Counted from the first letter of the stretch, positions 9,179 to 20,088 are shown. The stretch is 64,000 bases of DNA from Streptococcus mitis NCTC 12261 (GCF_000148585.2 NZ_CP028414.1:1789501-1853500), one strand, 5' to 3'. The notes: generated from the letters alone by a model not told the origin. Program-made: numbers and translations.

Positions 9179-10426
9179 TATTTCTAAGGATAATACATAC
9201 TTATACATATCCAGAATTTCCTTTTTTTGATAGGCCTTAGAGAATGTTGCTGACGAGTAACGACCTTCTTTTTGATAAGCAATGAGCCACAAGAGTAACT
9301 CCCCAATGTCACCAAATGTTGTGACACCTTTGGACTGACTCTTATAGTATCTATGAGCTAAATCTGTATCAGACAAAAGACAGATCAACCCCCTGGCAGA
9401 TGCTTCTACAGCCGCATTGGCAAAGCATTCACTCATAGAACAAGAGAGATAGCCTTGGTGCTTTTCATAAGGGACCTCTTCTAGAAAACCTGCATAATGG
9501 ACATTCGACGGCAAGTCTTTCTGGCTATAGCCATCTGGTAAGTTACCATAAATCGTTAACTGGCTATCCGGCACTTGCCGAAAAGCCTCAATCGCCCAGG
9601 CACACCGTTTTATCATCGTCATATTGCCAACGATACACCAATCGGTGACTCTTGTATATTCTTTTTCCAAAACTCCATCCACAAACATTGGAGGCAAAAA
9701 ACAAACCTTTTCTTTCCCTATTAGTTGCTCCAAAACTGGACTTGCAACGATATTTTGGCACCACCCTTGCAAGACAAACTTCATCATGGGATCTAGGATA
9801 TTGTAGTGAGTATAAGCAAATAACTTTCTTCCGGTATTTTGGAAAAATTTCCTCAATTGAAGAGGATATTCATTGACCATATCAATGATAAAGCAATCTT
9901 TCACTGTAGAATTGTTGGCTAGATAGAGACTAACTAACTGCCATTGAGTGTAGGTTTCCCCACTTCTTAGGTTTTGGTAAGAATGGTAATTTTCACTCAC
10001 ATCACCTTTTAGCAACTCCCCTTTACTATCATAAAGAGTAAAAAGATTTTCTTGATATTGGAATCGATACAGTAATTGAGAGGTATAACATTCTACATCT
10101 CCATTTTGATAATGAACGAGTCCTACATATCCCTCTTTTGTGTACTCGACTTCACTGACATTAACTAGTCCCTGAATAAATGATTTCTCCACAATCGGAT
10201 TTTGTCTAGCCAAATCTGATTGATCAAAAATAACATGATAGAAGTTTTCAAAACCAAGTTTTTCCAATGTTTCTACAAAATTCGGTACAAAATTATCCAG
10301 ATTTGTTAAAACAATTTCTTGTTCTACTTGCAGACTTTTAAAAATTTCTTGACGCGCCAATTGACTTCTTTCAAAGCCATAAGTGCTTATAGGAACGCCT
10401 TCCTTTATTGTAAATACTTTCACCAT
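9176..10426 (-). CDS. Family 4 (GT-B) glycosyltransferase
   Basis: 416 residues. The C-terminal half has the retaining GT4 signature EX7E (SECFANAAVEA, Glu near 322 and 330) and the preceding GT-B nucleotide-sugar fold (IVGNMTMIKR near 268, LTIYGNLPDG near 292). The N-terminal half is divergent and resembles the extended acceptor regions of GtfA/TarM-like enzymes, which modify surface proteins or teichoic acid; that comparison is inference from layout. No signal or membrane helix, so it is cytoplasmic. It starts 3 bases after the preceding gene, with only a weak RBS, and is probably coupled to it. Donor and acceptor cannot be told from sequence. Confidence 0.8.
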   Translation of the reverse strand: MVKVFTIKEGVPISTYGFERSQLARQEIFKSLQVEQEIVLTNLDNFVPNFVETLEKLGFENFYHVIFDQSDLARQNPIVEKSFIQGLVNVSEVEYTKEGYVGLVHYQNGDVECYTSQLLYRFQYQENLFTLYDSKGELLKGDVSENYHSYQNLRSGETYTQWQLVSLYLANNSTVKDCFIIDMVNEYPLQLRKFFQNTGRKLFAYTHYNILDPMMKFVLQGWCQNIVASPVLEQLIGKEKVCFLPPMFVDGVLEKEYTRVTDWCIVGNMTMIKRCAWAIEAFRQVPDSQLTIYGNLPDGYSQKDLPSNVHYAGFLEEVPYEKHQGYLSCSMSECFANAAVEASARGLICLLSDTDLAHRYYKSQSKGVTTFGDIGELLLWLIAYQKEGRYSSATFSKAYQKKEILDMYKYVLSLEI

Positions 10427-10429
10427 AGT

Positions 10430-12016
10430 TTAGTCCAATACATCTTCCAATCTTAATCCACGACTTCTTGCTAGTCTTGCACGGAAAGCCATCCCTCGTT
10501 TATGACGTTCTGATAAGCGATAGTAGGTCGTTGTGACATTTAAAACCAGGGCATTATCCTTGGTAACCATACGAGACCACAAATGCCAATCTTCAAACCC
10601 ATCACACTTAGCATCATAGCCTCCTGCTTCATCATAGGCAGAGCGTTTAAAAATGACGGTTGAATGGTTAAAGACATTTTGATAAGCAAGCTCTAACCAC
10701 AATTTTTCTCCTGATAAATGATGAGATTGATTCCGTTTAATTTTATCTGTTATAGCATCTTCTTCTGCGACAACTCTAGCCCCGATAAGGTCGAGTTGAG
10801 GATTTTTCTCTAACTCCTGCAAGAGAAGATCTAAGTGCCAAGGCATCCATACATCATCTGCATCTTGTCTGGCTACATAAGCCGTTTGAGACAAACTAAC
10901 TCCACGATTTAACGTTTCTGAAATCCCTTTATGATCTTCCCTAATATACTGTATTCGCTCGTCTACTAGATATGGCTTACATACTTCCTCTGTATTATCT
11001 GTCGAACCATCATCCACAATTAACAGTCGAAAGGCTTGATGGGTTTGATTTAAAACAGAATCAATCGTTTGACTAATGGTTTCAGCTCCATTATAGACAG
11101 GCATGACAATATCAACAGGTGTGTCCGATTGAGACACATTTTGATAGGGCACACCTCGTTTTGCAAAAACATTTGATTCATGAGTTGTTAAAAAGGTCCG
11201 ATACCCATGAACCGATACACCCTCTATATCTTTGACCAATAAAAGAGAAGTTGAGTAAAAACCATGTACCTCAACGAACTCATACTCCTCTAGCAAAAGA
11301 TAAATTTCTTCTTCAAAGCAAAATCTAGTTTCTTTCAATTTATCTTGATAAGGATTCAAAGGTACTCTAGGATGGGGATAGTAATAATCAATCTTCTGTT
11401 CATCTAAAACTTTAGCAGTCAATTTTTGAGTAAGTTCCAAATCTTCCTGATAAAGGAGAGAGCCTAAAAATTGCCCCAGAAAAATACTTATTTTCTTACC
11501 ATTTTTAGCCCTATGAAAATGACTTGGTTCAAGATGAAGCTTTAGAAAAAACTGCTGCTCTTTTGGGAAGAGGATACAGTCCTCAAATACGGTATAATGT
11601 CTATTTGACAAAGACATAACCTCTCTCAAGGTAAAGTTTGTATAAGGAATGCCCCTCTCAAGATTTTGTGTATACAGATTGAGAGGTACAATGGAAGTAC
11701 TACCATCATCAAAAGTATACAAATTCATTGTACTGGGATTAAAGATGCTAAGAGCTACAGGATTGTCTAAGCTTGCTAGATAGAGATTACTAATGGCCCT
11801 ATCTTTTAAGGCTTCCTGAATATCATTAAAGACTGTTTTTCCTTCTAAAACAAGGACTTCCTTACAAAATTCTTCCATTCGTTCAGCATAAAAATCCTGT
11901 CTCGAATCATTTGACATCTTTAGATAAATCCCGATAAAGTCTTCTGAGACAGTCTGTACAACTTCTTTAGCGACTAAAACCTGGAAGGGAGACGAACAAA
12001 AAATTATATTCTCCAA
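10430..12016 (-). CDS. Two-domain glycosyltransferase: GT52-like N terminus fused to GT2
   Basis: 528 residues. Residues 1-~295 look like family GT52 (the family of bacterial LOS/capsule sialyltransferases such as GBS CpsK and Neisseria Lst): the start NIIFCSSPFQVLVAKEVV, FDDGSTSIVPLN near 100, and the YYPHPR motif near 212. Residues ~299-528 are a GT2 (GT-A) domain: VDIVMPVYNGAE (~299), VDDGSTDNTE (~327), RQDADDVW (~383, DXD equivalent), with a C-terminal FEDWHLW motif. The start codon is TTG; GAGGAG lies six bases upstream and the GT52 motif begins at residue 3, which fixes it. No neuA/neuB genes are nearby, so CMP-sialic acid as donor is unproven. A single chain carrying both families suggests it adds two successive sugars. 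Confidence 0.8.
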   Translation of the reverse strand: MENIIFCSSPFQVLVAKEVVQTVSEDFIGIYLKMSNDSRQDFYAERMEEFCKEVLVLEGKTVFNDIQEALKDRAISNLYLASLDNPVALSIFNPSTMNLYTFDDGSTSIVPLNLYTQNLERGIPYTNFTLREVMSLSNRHYTVFEDCILFPKEQQFFLKLHLEPSHFHRAKNGKKISIFLGQFLGSLLYQEDLELTQKLTAKVLDEQKIDYYYPHPRVPLNPYQDKLKETRFCFEEEIYLLLEEYEFVEVHGFYSTSLLLVKDIEGVSVHGYRTFLTTHESNVFAKRGVPYQNVSQSDTPVDIVMPVYNGAETISQTIDSVLNQTHQAFRLLIVDDGSTDNTEEVCKPYLVDERIQYIREDHKGISETLNRGVSLSQTAYVARQDADDVWMPWHLDLLLQELEKNPQLDLIGARVVAEEDAITDKIKRNQSHHLSGEKLWLELAYQNVFNHSTVIFKRSAYDEAGGYDAKCDGFEDWHLWSRMVTKDNALVLNVTTTYYRLSERHKRGMAFRARLARSRGLRLEDVLD

Positions 12017-12047
12017 ATTTAACTCCTCATAACATTCTTACAAACTC

Positions 12048-13043
12048 TTACTTAGCATCTTGCTTTTGTGCAATCATCTCTTGCCACCAATCTTCATGTT
12101 CTTGATACCAATGGATAACTTCTTTTAAGCCTTTATCAAAATCCACGTAGAGAGGTGTAAAGCCTAATTCAGTATATAACTTACTAGCATCAATTCCATA
12201 ACGAAGGTCGTGTCCTGGTCTATCTGCTATATACTTGAAATCTTCCTGAGATTTTCCTAACTGCAACAAGATTTTCTGTAACACTTCAACATTCGTGCGT
12301 TCATTATTTACACCAATCAAGTAGGTTTCACCAATCACGCCCTTATCAATAATGGTGTCAATAGCTCGACAATGATCTTTGACATGAATCCAATCACGAA
12401 TATTCAGTCCTGCTCCATATAGAACTGCCTGCTGTCCAGTTAAAAGATTGGTGATTTGCCTTGGGATAAATTTCTCAGGATTTTGATAGGGTCCATAGTT
12501 GTTTGAACAGTTGGAAATCGTAGCCCTAACCCCAAAAGAACGAACCCATGCTTTCACTAATAGATCAGCAGAAGCCTTTGTAGCAGCATAGGGAGAACTT
12601 GGATTGTACTGCGTTTTTTCAGTAAATTTATCCTTACTTTCTAATGGGAAATCCCCATAAACCTCATCTGTTGAAATATGGTGGAAACGGATATCATACT
12701 TCCTAGCTAACTCTAAAAGATTGTGCGTCCCGACAATATTACTTTTCACAAAAACAGACGTATCGTGCAAAGACTTGTCATTAAAAGATTCTGCTGCAAA
12801 ATGAACAATCAAATCAACTCCTTCATCGATATAGTTGCTTAATGCCAACTCATTTGCGATATCCAGTTTATAAAACGATACCCTATCATCCAATAAATCT
12901 TCGATTGTTTTCATCGAAGAGGCGTAAGTCAAATTATCCAAAATCGTAATCTGAATATCCTTATAAGTCTCTTTTAGGTATCGAACAAAATTTGAACCAA
13001 TGAAACCAGCTCCACCAGTCACAACGATATTTTTATAGTTCAT
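12048..13043 (-). CDS. dTDP-glucose 4,6-dehydratase-like protein (RmlB family)
   Basis: 331 residues, extended SDR fold. GGAGFIG NAD-binding motif at 10-16, HFAAES at 81-86, the dehydratase triad Thr125-Asp126-Glu127 in STDEVYGD, and YxxxK at Tyr152/Lys156. These are the residues that define RmlB-type 4,6-dehydratases, which turn dTDP-glucose into dTDP-4-keto-6-deoxyglucose. The usual VDRS after the HFAAES motif is NDKS here. rmlA is not in the island, so the dTDP-glucose must come from a chromosomal rmlA. It probably feeds the RmlC-like protein encoded at 13825-15177. I avoid the symbol rmlB because a separate housekeeping copy may exist. Confidence 0.88.
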   Translation of the reverse strand: MNYKNIVVTGGAGFIGSNFVRYLKETYKDIQITILDNLTYASSMKTIEDLLDDRVSFYKLDIANELALSNYIDEGVDLIVHFAAESFNDKSLHDTSVFVKSNIVGTHNLLELARKYDIRFHHISTDEVYGDFPLESKDKFTEKTQYNPSSPYAATKASADLLVKAWVRSFGVRATISNCSNNYGPYQNPEKFIPRQITNLLTGQQAVLYGAGLNIRDWIHVKDHCRAIDTIIDKGVIGETYLIGVNNERTNVEVLQKILLQLGKSQEDFKYIADRPGHDLRYGIDASKLYTELGFTPLYVDFDKGLKEVIHWYQEHEDWWQEMIAQKQDAK

Positions 13044-13064
13044 CTATTTTCCCTTTTATATTTT

Positions 13065-13838
13065 TCACTCAAAGCCAGTACGGTCAACACTTACAACTTC
13101 CCATTCTCTTGTATCCGCAATTTGTTTTCCATTTTGTTCAAGTAAAGTATTAAAATCAGGAACAAACACTTTTACAAAAGGCTTTGTAAGTCTTAAAATA
13201 TAGCCTACCCAATAACAATAAGTCGAATTGGGACAAATGAAGTACTTGTTACAGCTATACAGTTGTAAAAAGTTATCTTGAATATCCTGCTCCTCAACTA
13301 TAATCGGGTTTTCAAAATGGTACTGAGAGTTTAGAAAAGGTACCAATTCTTCATGACACCAGGCAACATCATCTGAAGTAATACGTATAGTTAAATGTTG
13401 AAAATTATCCCCTTCAATTGCTGCTATCTTCTCTAAACAAGAACCGATATACAATTGAGCGTTATAACCGTAATTTTTTCTATTTCGTTCATTGAGAAAA
13501 TCCGTTCTTCTAATAGCAATTGTCACATTCTTCTCTTCAAATTGAGCGGAAGAAGCTACTACTGGTTCAATCAAATACTCTCTACAAAAAGAGTCCAATT
13601 CTTCTGAAGAATAGTCAACACCTGCCTCTTGAAAATAACCAAAATCTTCTAATTCGATACCATTTGCTTTTGAAAATAAGACAGCGGTTTTTGGAAAAAA
13701 GGTTTGGGCAAACTGAAAATATCCTGTTCGTAAGACATAACTTTCCTCATAACCCATCATCCGATCTCTATGCGCTTGTAGTAAGAGATAGAGCAAATTT
13801 CCTAGTTGAAAACCTCTATTATTTTCATAAATTTTCAA
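13065..13838 (-). CDS. Divergent GT11-like (alpha-1,2-fucosyltransferase family) glycosyltransferase
   Basis: 257 residues. The family skeleton is visible: N-terminal GFQLGNLLYLL (GT11 G-Q-phi-N-Q-phi equivalent, ~9-19), IAIRRTDF (~131-138, for HVRRGDY), ITSDDVAWCHEEL (~172-184, for FSDD), and LYSCNKYFICPNSTYCYWVGYI (for the C-terminal NSSFSWW motif). Start is TTG with AAGGAG nine bases upstream, overlapping the 3' end of the RmlC-like gene by 14 bases. Family GT11 members transfer 6-deoxyhexose, which fits the neighbouring 4,6-dehydratase, but the donor here would be a dTDP sugar rather than GDP-fucose; that step is inference. Confidence 0.7.
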   Translation of the reverse strand: MKIYENNRGFQLGNLLYLLLQAHRDRMMGYEESYVLRTGYFQFAQTFFPKTAVLFSKANGIELEDFGYFQEAGVDYSSEELDSFCREYLIEPVVASSAQFEEKNVTIAIRRTDFLNERNRKNYGYNAQLYIGSCLEKIAAIEGDNFQHLTIRITSDDVAWCHEELVPFLNSQYHFENPIIVEEQDIQDNFLQLYSCNKYFICPNSTYCYWVGYILRLTKPFVKVFVPDFNTLLEQNGKQIADTREWEVVSVDRTGFE

Positions 13839-15177
13839 GATTAAAATCTCCTTCTTGCTTTTTAAAGTATCGTCCTAAAGTAGAATTGTCAGGATTTTTT
13901 AATAAATTCTTTATTTGTCTACCTGTAAAAATTTCAGACTTATCGATACCCAGTTTCACGCCATCGATTCTATTTAAATTCGCCATCAGATGGCTGACTA
14001 AATCATTTATTGCCGTCACTTGATAGCACATTTCATCAGGATAAATATCAGAAATTGGCTCTAAAGTACTTAATAATTCATTTGGAAGAGGCTCTACTAG
14101 AGACCACAGCTGATCATTTACTTTTTGATAATAGTTTTCTAACTCAGGCTTATCCAAAACAATATCATTTGAAATATAAGTCCATTGTCTAGAAAGCAAA
14201 TCGTTAATAAAGCCCTTTTTCAGCGTTTTTCCATATAAGGTGTCCATAATATAAATAGTATTGCTATTTTGATGAGCCTCAATCACACTATTATAAATCT
14301 TTTGATGAATAGCGCTATATCTGGCGCCACTATCAAATACAGATTTAGTGGACACTAAAATCATATGACCTGTCTGAATATTTTTTAGGACATTTACTAA
14401 TTTCTCTATTTCCGCATCATCGTTTTTCAAACTTAAATTGGTTAATAATTTTTCTGATGACGGAGCGGTACAAATAACCATATCATAAAAATCTTTCAAA
14501 GCTTCTTCAATATTATTTCTATTGAAACAACTTAAATCAATATCAGATTGCTTCCTTAATGTATCAAATAAAACTTTCCCAACTGCACCCGTTGAGCCAA
14601 TTAAGGCGACTTTCTTCTTGCTTGATTCAATTATTTCAAGAACTTCTTTGAAAGATTTAGCAGCTTGGTCTTTTTCAGAAATGATTGGTTTTAAAAGAGA
14701 ATCCCACGACAAATTAGCGTCTTTGTCTAATGGTGTAATACCTAAATAGTTTTTATGTGGATCATAATAGTCAGCAACCAAATAATTCAATATTCCATTG
14801 TTAACTAACGACTGTGCACCATTAGCCACTCCACCAGGGACAAAAACAGCCCTACCAGGTTGGACATCTATCACATCTACAGATTTGTAAGTTGGAGAAT
14901 CTATTCGTAGGTCGATAAAAATCATTTTGAAAGTACCATAAGCTACTGTCATCAATTTTTCATAGCCCTGACAATGCATCCCTCTGATAACTCCCTGCTT
15001 TGAAACAGACACATTGTTTTGAAGTTTATGATGAAAGAATGATTCTGGCACCCCATTTGCAAGCAAATCTTTCTTTCGCCAATTCTCTAAAAAATAGCCA
15101 CGCTCATCATGATGAAGAGGACTTTCAAACACCAACAAACCTTGAATCTGCACTAAAATAGTTCTATCTATATCCAT
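13825..15177 (-). CDS. RmlC-like cupin fused to a divergent RmlD/SDR-like Rossmann domain
   Basis: 450 residues from ATG at 15177 (GAGGGG just upstream; an in-frame ATG at 15207 is less well placed). Residues ~1-180 follow dTDP-4-dehydrorhamnose 3,5-epimerase: HDERGYF, RGMHCQ with catalytic His68, DYYDP Tyr (137/138), and ISEKD with Asp170. The usually conserved AHG His is Asn119. From ~188 a Rossmann fold begins (IGSTGAVGK, 193-201) with an RmlD-like VSTKSVFD strand, but Tyr and Lys are six apart rather than YxxxK. RmlC makes the 3,5-epimer and RmlD reduces C4, so the fusion would complete a dTDP-6-deoxyhexose after the RmlB-like step. The changed residues leave the product open. It is the first gene of the sugar operon, behind its own promoter. 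Confidence 0.8.
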   Translation of the reverse strand: MDIDRTILVQIQGLLVFESPLHHDERGYFLENWRKKDLLANGVPESFFHHKLQNNVSVSKQGVIRGMHCQGYEKLMTVAYGTFKMIFIDLRIDSPTYKSVDVIDVQPGRAVFVPGGVANGAQSLVNNGILNYLVADYYDPHKNYLGITPLDKDANLSWDSLLKPIISEKDQAAKSFKEVLEIIESSKKKVALIGSTGAVGKVLFDTLRKQSDIDLSCFNRNNIEEALKDFYDMVICTAPSSEKLLTNLSLKNDDAEIEKLVNVLKNIQTGHMILVSTKSVFDSGARYSAIHQKIYNSVIEAHQNSNTIYIMDTLYGKTLKKGFINDLLSRQWTYISNDIVLDKPELENYYQKVNDQLWSLVEPLPNELLSTLEPISDIYPDEMCYQVTAINDLVSHLMANLNRIDGVKLGIDKSEIFTGRQIKNLLKNPDNSTLGRYFKKQEGDFNLENL

Positions 15178-15236
15178 CTTTTCCCCTCTATATTGTAATG
15201 CATCCACACTAAAGCTATTTTCATTATGTTTCTTAA

Positions 15237-15245
15237 ATTATACCA
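15237..15245 (-). promoter_or_regulatory. Extended -10 promoter of the island sugar operon
   Basis: TGG-TATAAT on the minus strand, about 60 bases upstream of the RmlC-like start. -35 is weak. Confidence 0.6.
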
Positions 15246-15321
15246 CTATATGAGTTCTCTAGCCAGATGAAGGTCATTCTTTTTAAACACTCATATCTAT
15301 AAATACACATTTTTATTAGCA

Positions 15322-15366
15322 TAAAGAAAAACCCTAAAAATCAGACTGATTGTCTAACTTTTAGAG
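15322..15366 (-). terminator. Terminator after dltD
   Basis: CTCTAAAA / TTTTAGGG outer stem with an inner AGAC / GTCT pair, then TTTTTCTTT on the minus strand. It follows the intact dltD and so came with the island side of the junction. Confidence 0.8.
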
Positions 15367-15394
15367 TTAAATCGTTTATTATTTTGTCATTCGT

Positions 15395-16898
<1,504 letters not shown>

Positions 16899-16908
16899 TT
16901 ATTTCCTT

Positions 16909-18153
16909 TTATTTTTTAAACCATAAATCATTCAAGAATCCAGAAAAGATTAAGAATGACAGCATAACGACATGGAAGGTGACAACCATGCCAAGCAACT
17001 GAATCCAGCGATTCTCAGGTAGAGCAGCTTTCCCTGCTTTTTTCCGTTCCTTATTGAGCGTTTTTTTCTTACGAATCCAAGCGTCATTGATAACCAGTCC
17101 AATCCCATGAAAGAGTCCATAGGCGATGTAGTACCAGGTCACACCGTGCCAAAATCCCATAATCAGCATATTTACAATGTAGGCCACACTTGAGGTTACA
17201 TTGCGATTCTTAAAGACCTTCTTTCTGGTCAACACCATCACCATCCGCATAAAGACAAAGTCACGGAACCAGAAAGACAGGCTCATGTGCCAACGATTCC
17301 AAAACTCTTTTAAATCCCTTGATAAAAAGGGCTTGTTAAAGTTGATAGGACTACGGATTCCCATTAAGTTTGAGATAGCTAAGGCAAACATAGAGTAACC
17401 TGCAAAGTCAAAGAAAAGTTCCAGACCAAAGGTATACATGACCACTAAAGTATAGATATTAAAGAAACCACCTGACTGCAGGGCTAGATTCTTCAGAGGA
17501 GGCAACAAAGTCTCTCCTAGAATATGGGCCAAGATAAACTTGTAGAGAAAGCCCCACATGATATAGCGAACAGATTCATCCAGCATATCCATCAACTCAT
17601 CCCGCTCAGGAATGGTCTGATAATTTTCATTAAACCGCTTAAAGCGATCGATTGGACCACTTGAAAAGGTCGGCATGAAGAGAAGGAAACGGAGGAATTC
17701 CCAGAGGGTAAAATCCTTAATCACTCCATCTCTCAGCTCGATGATAATCCCAACCGAACGAAAGGTCAGGTAAGAAATTCCCAAAAACCCAAGCAAAGAC
17801 TGCGTTCCATTGATAGCCGGCTGCACCTTGACAAAGATAATTGGAAGCAGGGACAGAAAACTAACTAGGTAGAAGACCCACTTGCCATCCTTACTTTTTC
17901 GATAGTGCTTATAGAAAAGCAAGAGCAATATTTCCCAACAAAGGTAAATACCCAAGGCAGCCAATTGATTAGTCTTCCCACCTACCAACATGGTGACGAT
18001 AAAGAAGAGACTAACCAGCACTTCATACCAGGCAAAGCGTTTCTTGAAAAAGAGACCGATAAAGATGGGCAAGGTTGCAGCAATCACATAGACAAAATAC
18101 TGAGGATTGCCGTATGGCTCTAAATGAGGAAGCTGTTGAAAGAACTCCATCAT
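16909..18153 (-). CDS. dltB: D-alanyl transfer protein DltB (MBOAT family)
   Basis: 414 residues, about a dozen membrane segments. The MBOAT catalytic His is in [12 protein letters not shown] (~335), preceded by [16 protein letters not shown]. It moves D-alanine from DltC across the membrane with DltX and DltD. Start ATG overlaps the dltA stop (ATGA); a second ATG follows directly. Confidence 0.96.
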   Translation of the reverse strand: MMEFFQQLPHLEPYGNPQYFVYVIAATLPIFIGLFFKKRFAWYEVLVSLFFIVTMLVGGKTNQLAALGIYLCWEILLLLFYKHYRKSKDGKWVFYLVSFLSLLPIIFVKVQPAINGTQSLLGFLGISYLTFRSVGIIIELRDGVIKDFTLWEFLRFLLFMPTFSSGPIDRFKRFNENYQTIPERDELMDMLDESVRYIMWGFLYKFILAHILGETLLPPLKNLALQSGGFFNIYTLVVMYTFGLELFFDFAGYSMFALAISNLMGIRSPINFNKPFLSRDLKEFWNRWHMSLSFWFRDFVFMRMVMVLTRKKVFKNRNVTSSVAYIVNMLIMGFWHGVTWYYIAYGLFHGIGLVINDAWIRKKKTLNKERKKAGKAALPENRWIQLLGMVVTFHVVMLSFLIFSGFLNDLWFKK

Positions 18154-19700
18154 CTCTTATTCACCTCGTTAATCAATCCTTTGATGTCAATTTTTCCATT
18201 TGGAGTCAGTGGTAAACTGTCTCGATAAAGGAATTTAGATGGCATCATGTAGGACATCATGATATCTGTTAAATCTTCCTTGATAGCCTTGGTAATATCA
18301 ATATCTCGCTCAAACTGCTCACGAACACCGTCTTTCAAGATGACATAAGCCAATAGATTTTGCACCTTGTGGTCTTTATTATAACGTGGCACAGCTACAG
18401 CAGACTCGATAAAGTGAGACTTATTGAGGTTTTGAGAGACATCTTCTAACTCAATGCGGTAACCGTTGAACTTAATCTGGAAGTCCATGCGTCCGCCGTA
18501 GAGAAGTAAGCCTTCATCTGTCATAGTTCCCACATCTCCTGTATGGTAGGCTGGTAGACCTTCAAACTCAAAGAAGGCTTCTGCCGTTTTTTCAGGATTG
18601 TTCATATAACCTTTTGAAACGGCTGGTCCCGAAACAATGATTTCTCCCTGTTCGCCATTTGGCAATTTATTGCCGTCCTCGTCAATGATAAAGGTTGGAG
18701 AATCAGCCTTGGTATAACCGATTGGTAGGCGTTTGAGAGTCGCTAGCATCTCGTCTGTCACAGCAACAGCTGACAGGGCTACTGTCGCTTCTGTTGGGCC
18801 GTAAGCATTGATAATACGGGCATTTGGGAAACGTTCGCGTAGTTTTTGAGCCGTTTTAACCGTCAATTCTTCTCCATCAAAGTAGAAATGCGTGATTCCA
18901 GGCATTTTCTCACTATTAAAGTCTTCTGACAACATGGCCATATCCGCAAAAGAAGGCGTTGATGTCCAGATAGCGATTGGCAATGAAAAGATGGTCGCAA
19001 AGAGTTGCTTAAAGTCCTGAGTAATAGCTGAAGGAAGGGCAAAAAGTGTACCACCCAGTGCCAAGGTCGGTGCCCAATACATGACAGACAAGTCAAAAGA
19101 ATAAGGGGGCTGAGCCAGCATTTGCGGACGACTTGGCGTCGCAAATTCCTTGTCCGTAATCATCCAGTTGGTAAAGCTGAGGAGATTATCATGTGAAATC
19201 TGTACTCCCTTTGGCTTACCAGTCGTACCAGAAGTAAAGATAATGTAGTAGTTATCATCTCCCTTGACTGGATGCGTGATCTCATATCTAGACCCTTGAG
19301 CAAAGGCTTCTTGAACCTGAGCTAGAGTCATCATCGGCGTAGAAACCTGCTCCAATGGGAAGTCTGAAACGGCAATAATCAAACTTGGCTCCGCTACTTC
19401 TAAAATAGCTGAAACTCGCTCCAAAGCCGAATGGCTATCAATTGGAATGTAGGCATGACCTGACTTAGTCAGCGCTACAAAAGTTGCCAACATTTCATAT
19501 TCTTGGCCACCAAAAACAACCACAGGAGACTTCTCTGGCAAATCCAGTTGATCAATGGCTGCAGCCAAACTATCCGAATCAGCCTTTAAATCTCCATAAG
19601 TGTGTTCCTGCCCCAAAACATTGTAAACAGGATAGCTAGGCTGTGTCTGAGCAAAATGCTCAATGGTTTCAATCATATCTACTATTGGTTTATTTGACAC
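18150..19700 (-). CDS. dltA: D-alanine--poly(phosphoribitol) ligase subunit 1, DltA
   Basis: 516 residues, adenylate-forming enzyme. P-loop-like [13 protein letters not shown] (~152-164), [10 protein letters not shown] (~299), YHTGD (~390) and the C-terminal Lys in [12 protein letters not shown]. It adenylates D-alanine and loads DltC. Start is GTG with AAGGAGA nine bases upstream, 20 bases after dltX, so DltX translation leads into it. Confidence 0.96.
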   Translation of the reverse strand: MSNKPIVDMIETIEHFAQTQPSYPVYNVLGQEHTYGDLKADSDSLAAAIDQLDLPEKSPVVVFGGQEYEMLATFVALTKSGHAYIPIDSHSALERVSAILEVAEPSLIIAVSDFPLEQVSTPMMTLAQVQEAFAQGSRYEITHPVKGDDNYYIIFTSGTTGKPKGVQISHDNLLSFTNWMITDKEFATPSRPQMLAQPPYSFDLSVMYWAPTLALGGTLFALPSAITQDFKQLFATIFSLPIAIWTSTPSFADMAMLSEDFNSEKMPGITHFYFDGEELTVKTAQKLRERFPNARIINAYGPTEATVALSAVAVTDEMLATLKRLPIGYTKADSPTFIIDEDGNKLPNGEQGEIIVSGPAVSKGYMNNPEKTAEAFFEFEGLPAYHTGDVGTMTDEGLLLYGGRMDFQIKFNGYRIELEDVSQNLNKSHFIESAVAVPRYNKDHKVQNLLAYVILKDGVREQFERDIDITKAIKEDLTDIMMSYMMPSKFLYRDSLPLTPNGKIDIKGLINEVNKR

Positions 19701-19720
19701 AATAGGAATTCTCCTTCAAG

Positions 19721-19852
19721 TTAAAATTCATTATAGATAAAGCTTCCTTGACCCTGACCAAGATAGCTAAAGAAGTAAAGCAGCCCCAGAAAGATAAGAA
19801 AATACAAGGCTGTCCGACCAAGAAAGAGGTACAATTCTTTTCTCTGTTTCAT
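19721..19852 (-). CDS. dltX: DltX, small membrane protein of the D-alanylation system
   Basis: 43 residues (MKQRKELYLF ... GSFIYNEF). One membrane helix with a basic N terminus and the conserved C-terminal FIYNEF tail of DltX. It sits directly upstream of dltA, the standard place in Firmicute dlt operons. Known work places DltX at the extracellular end of the pathway, where its C-terminal motif accepts D-alanine. The RBS is weak; the ATG overlaps the stop of a 5-codon ORF (ATGA type), a possible coupling device that I rate as speculative. Confidence 0.92.
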   Translation of the reverse strand: MKQRKELYLFLGRTALYFLIFLGLLYFFSYLGQGQGSFIYNEF

Positions 19853-19921
19853 CAAGAAAAACCATTCATTTCTGTAATTTTTGCTAAATAAGATAGACTC
19901 TTACTATAGTATTTTTCTACC

Positions 19922-19951
19922 ATTGTACCACTTTATAGGCTAGTTTTTCAA
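19922..19951 (-). promoter_or_regulatory. dltXABCD promoter
   Basis: -35 TTGAAA (19946-19951), an 18-base spacer, TGG-TACAAT -10 (19922-19927) on the minus strand, about 70 bases before dltX. Confidence 0.7.
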
Positions 19952-20088
19952 TTGTTTACCGTACATTTTCACTAGATTTCAGCTTATTTTAAGGGTTATG
20001 CGCTTTTTCTATGTATATTTCAAGTAGAGTGATACTGTTTCAAAACTCCATTTCATGAGAAAATGAAGGAAATCTTCCCATAATAAAA

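Noticed and set aside
10430..12016. Firm call of sialic acid transfer
   Set aside because: GT52 resemblance is clear in motifs, but no CMP-sialate genes are in the window and the donor cannot be deduced.
13825..15207. Frameshift joining separate rmlC and rmlD genes
   Set aside because: The frame is continuous with a linker, and both parts are full-length for their folds; a true fusion is the simpler reading.
3895..15393. Island as an integrative conjugative element or prophage
   Set aside because: No integrase, relaxase, transfer or phage genes are present; only the flanking repeat suggests integration.
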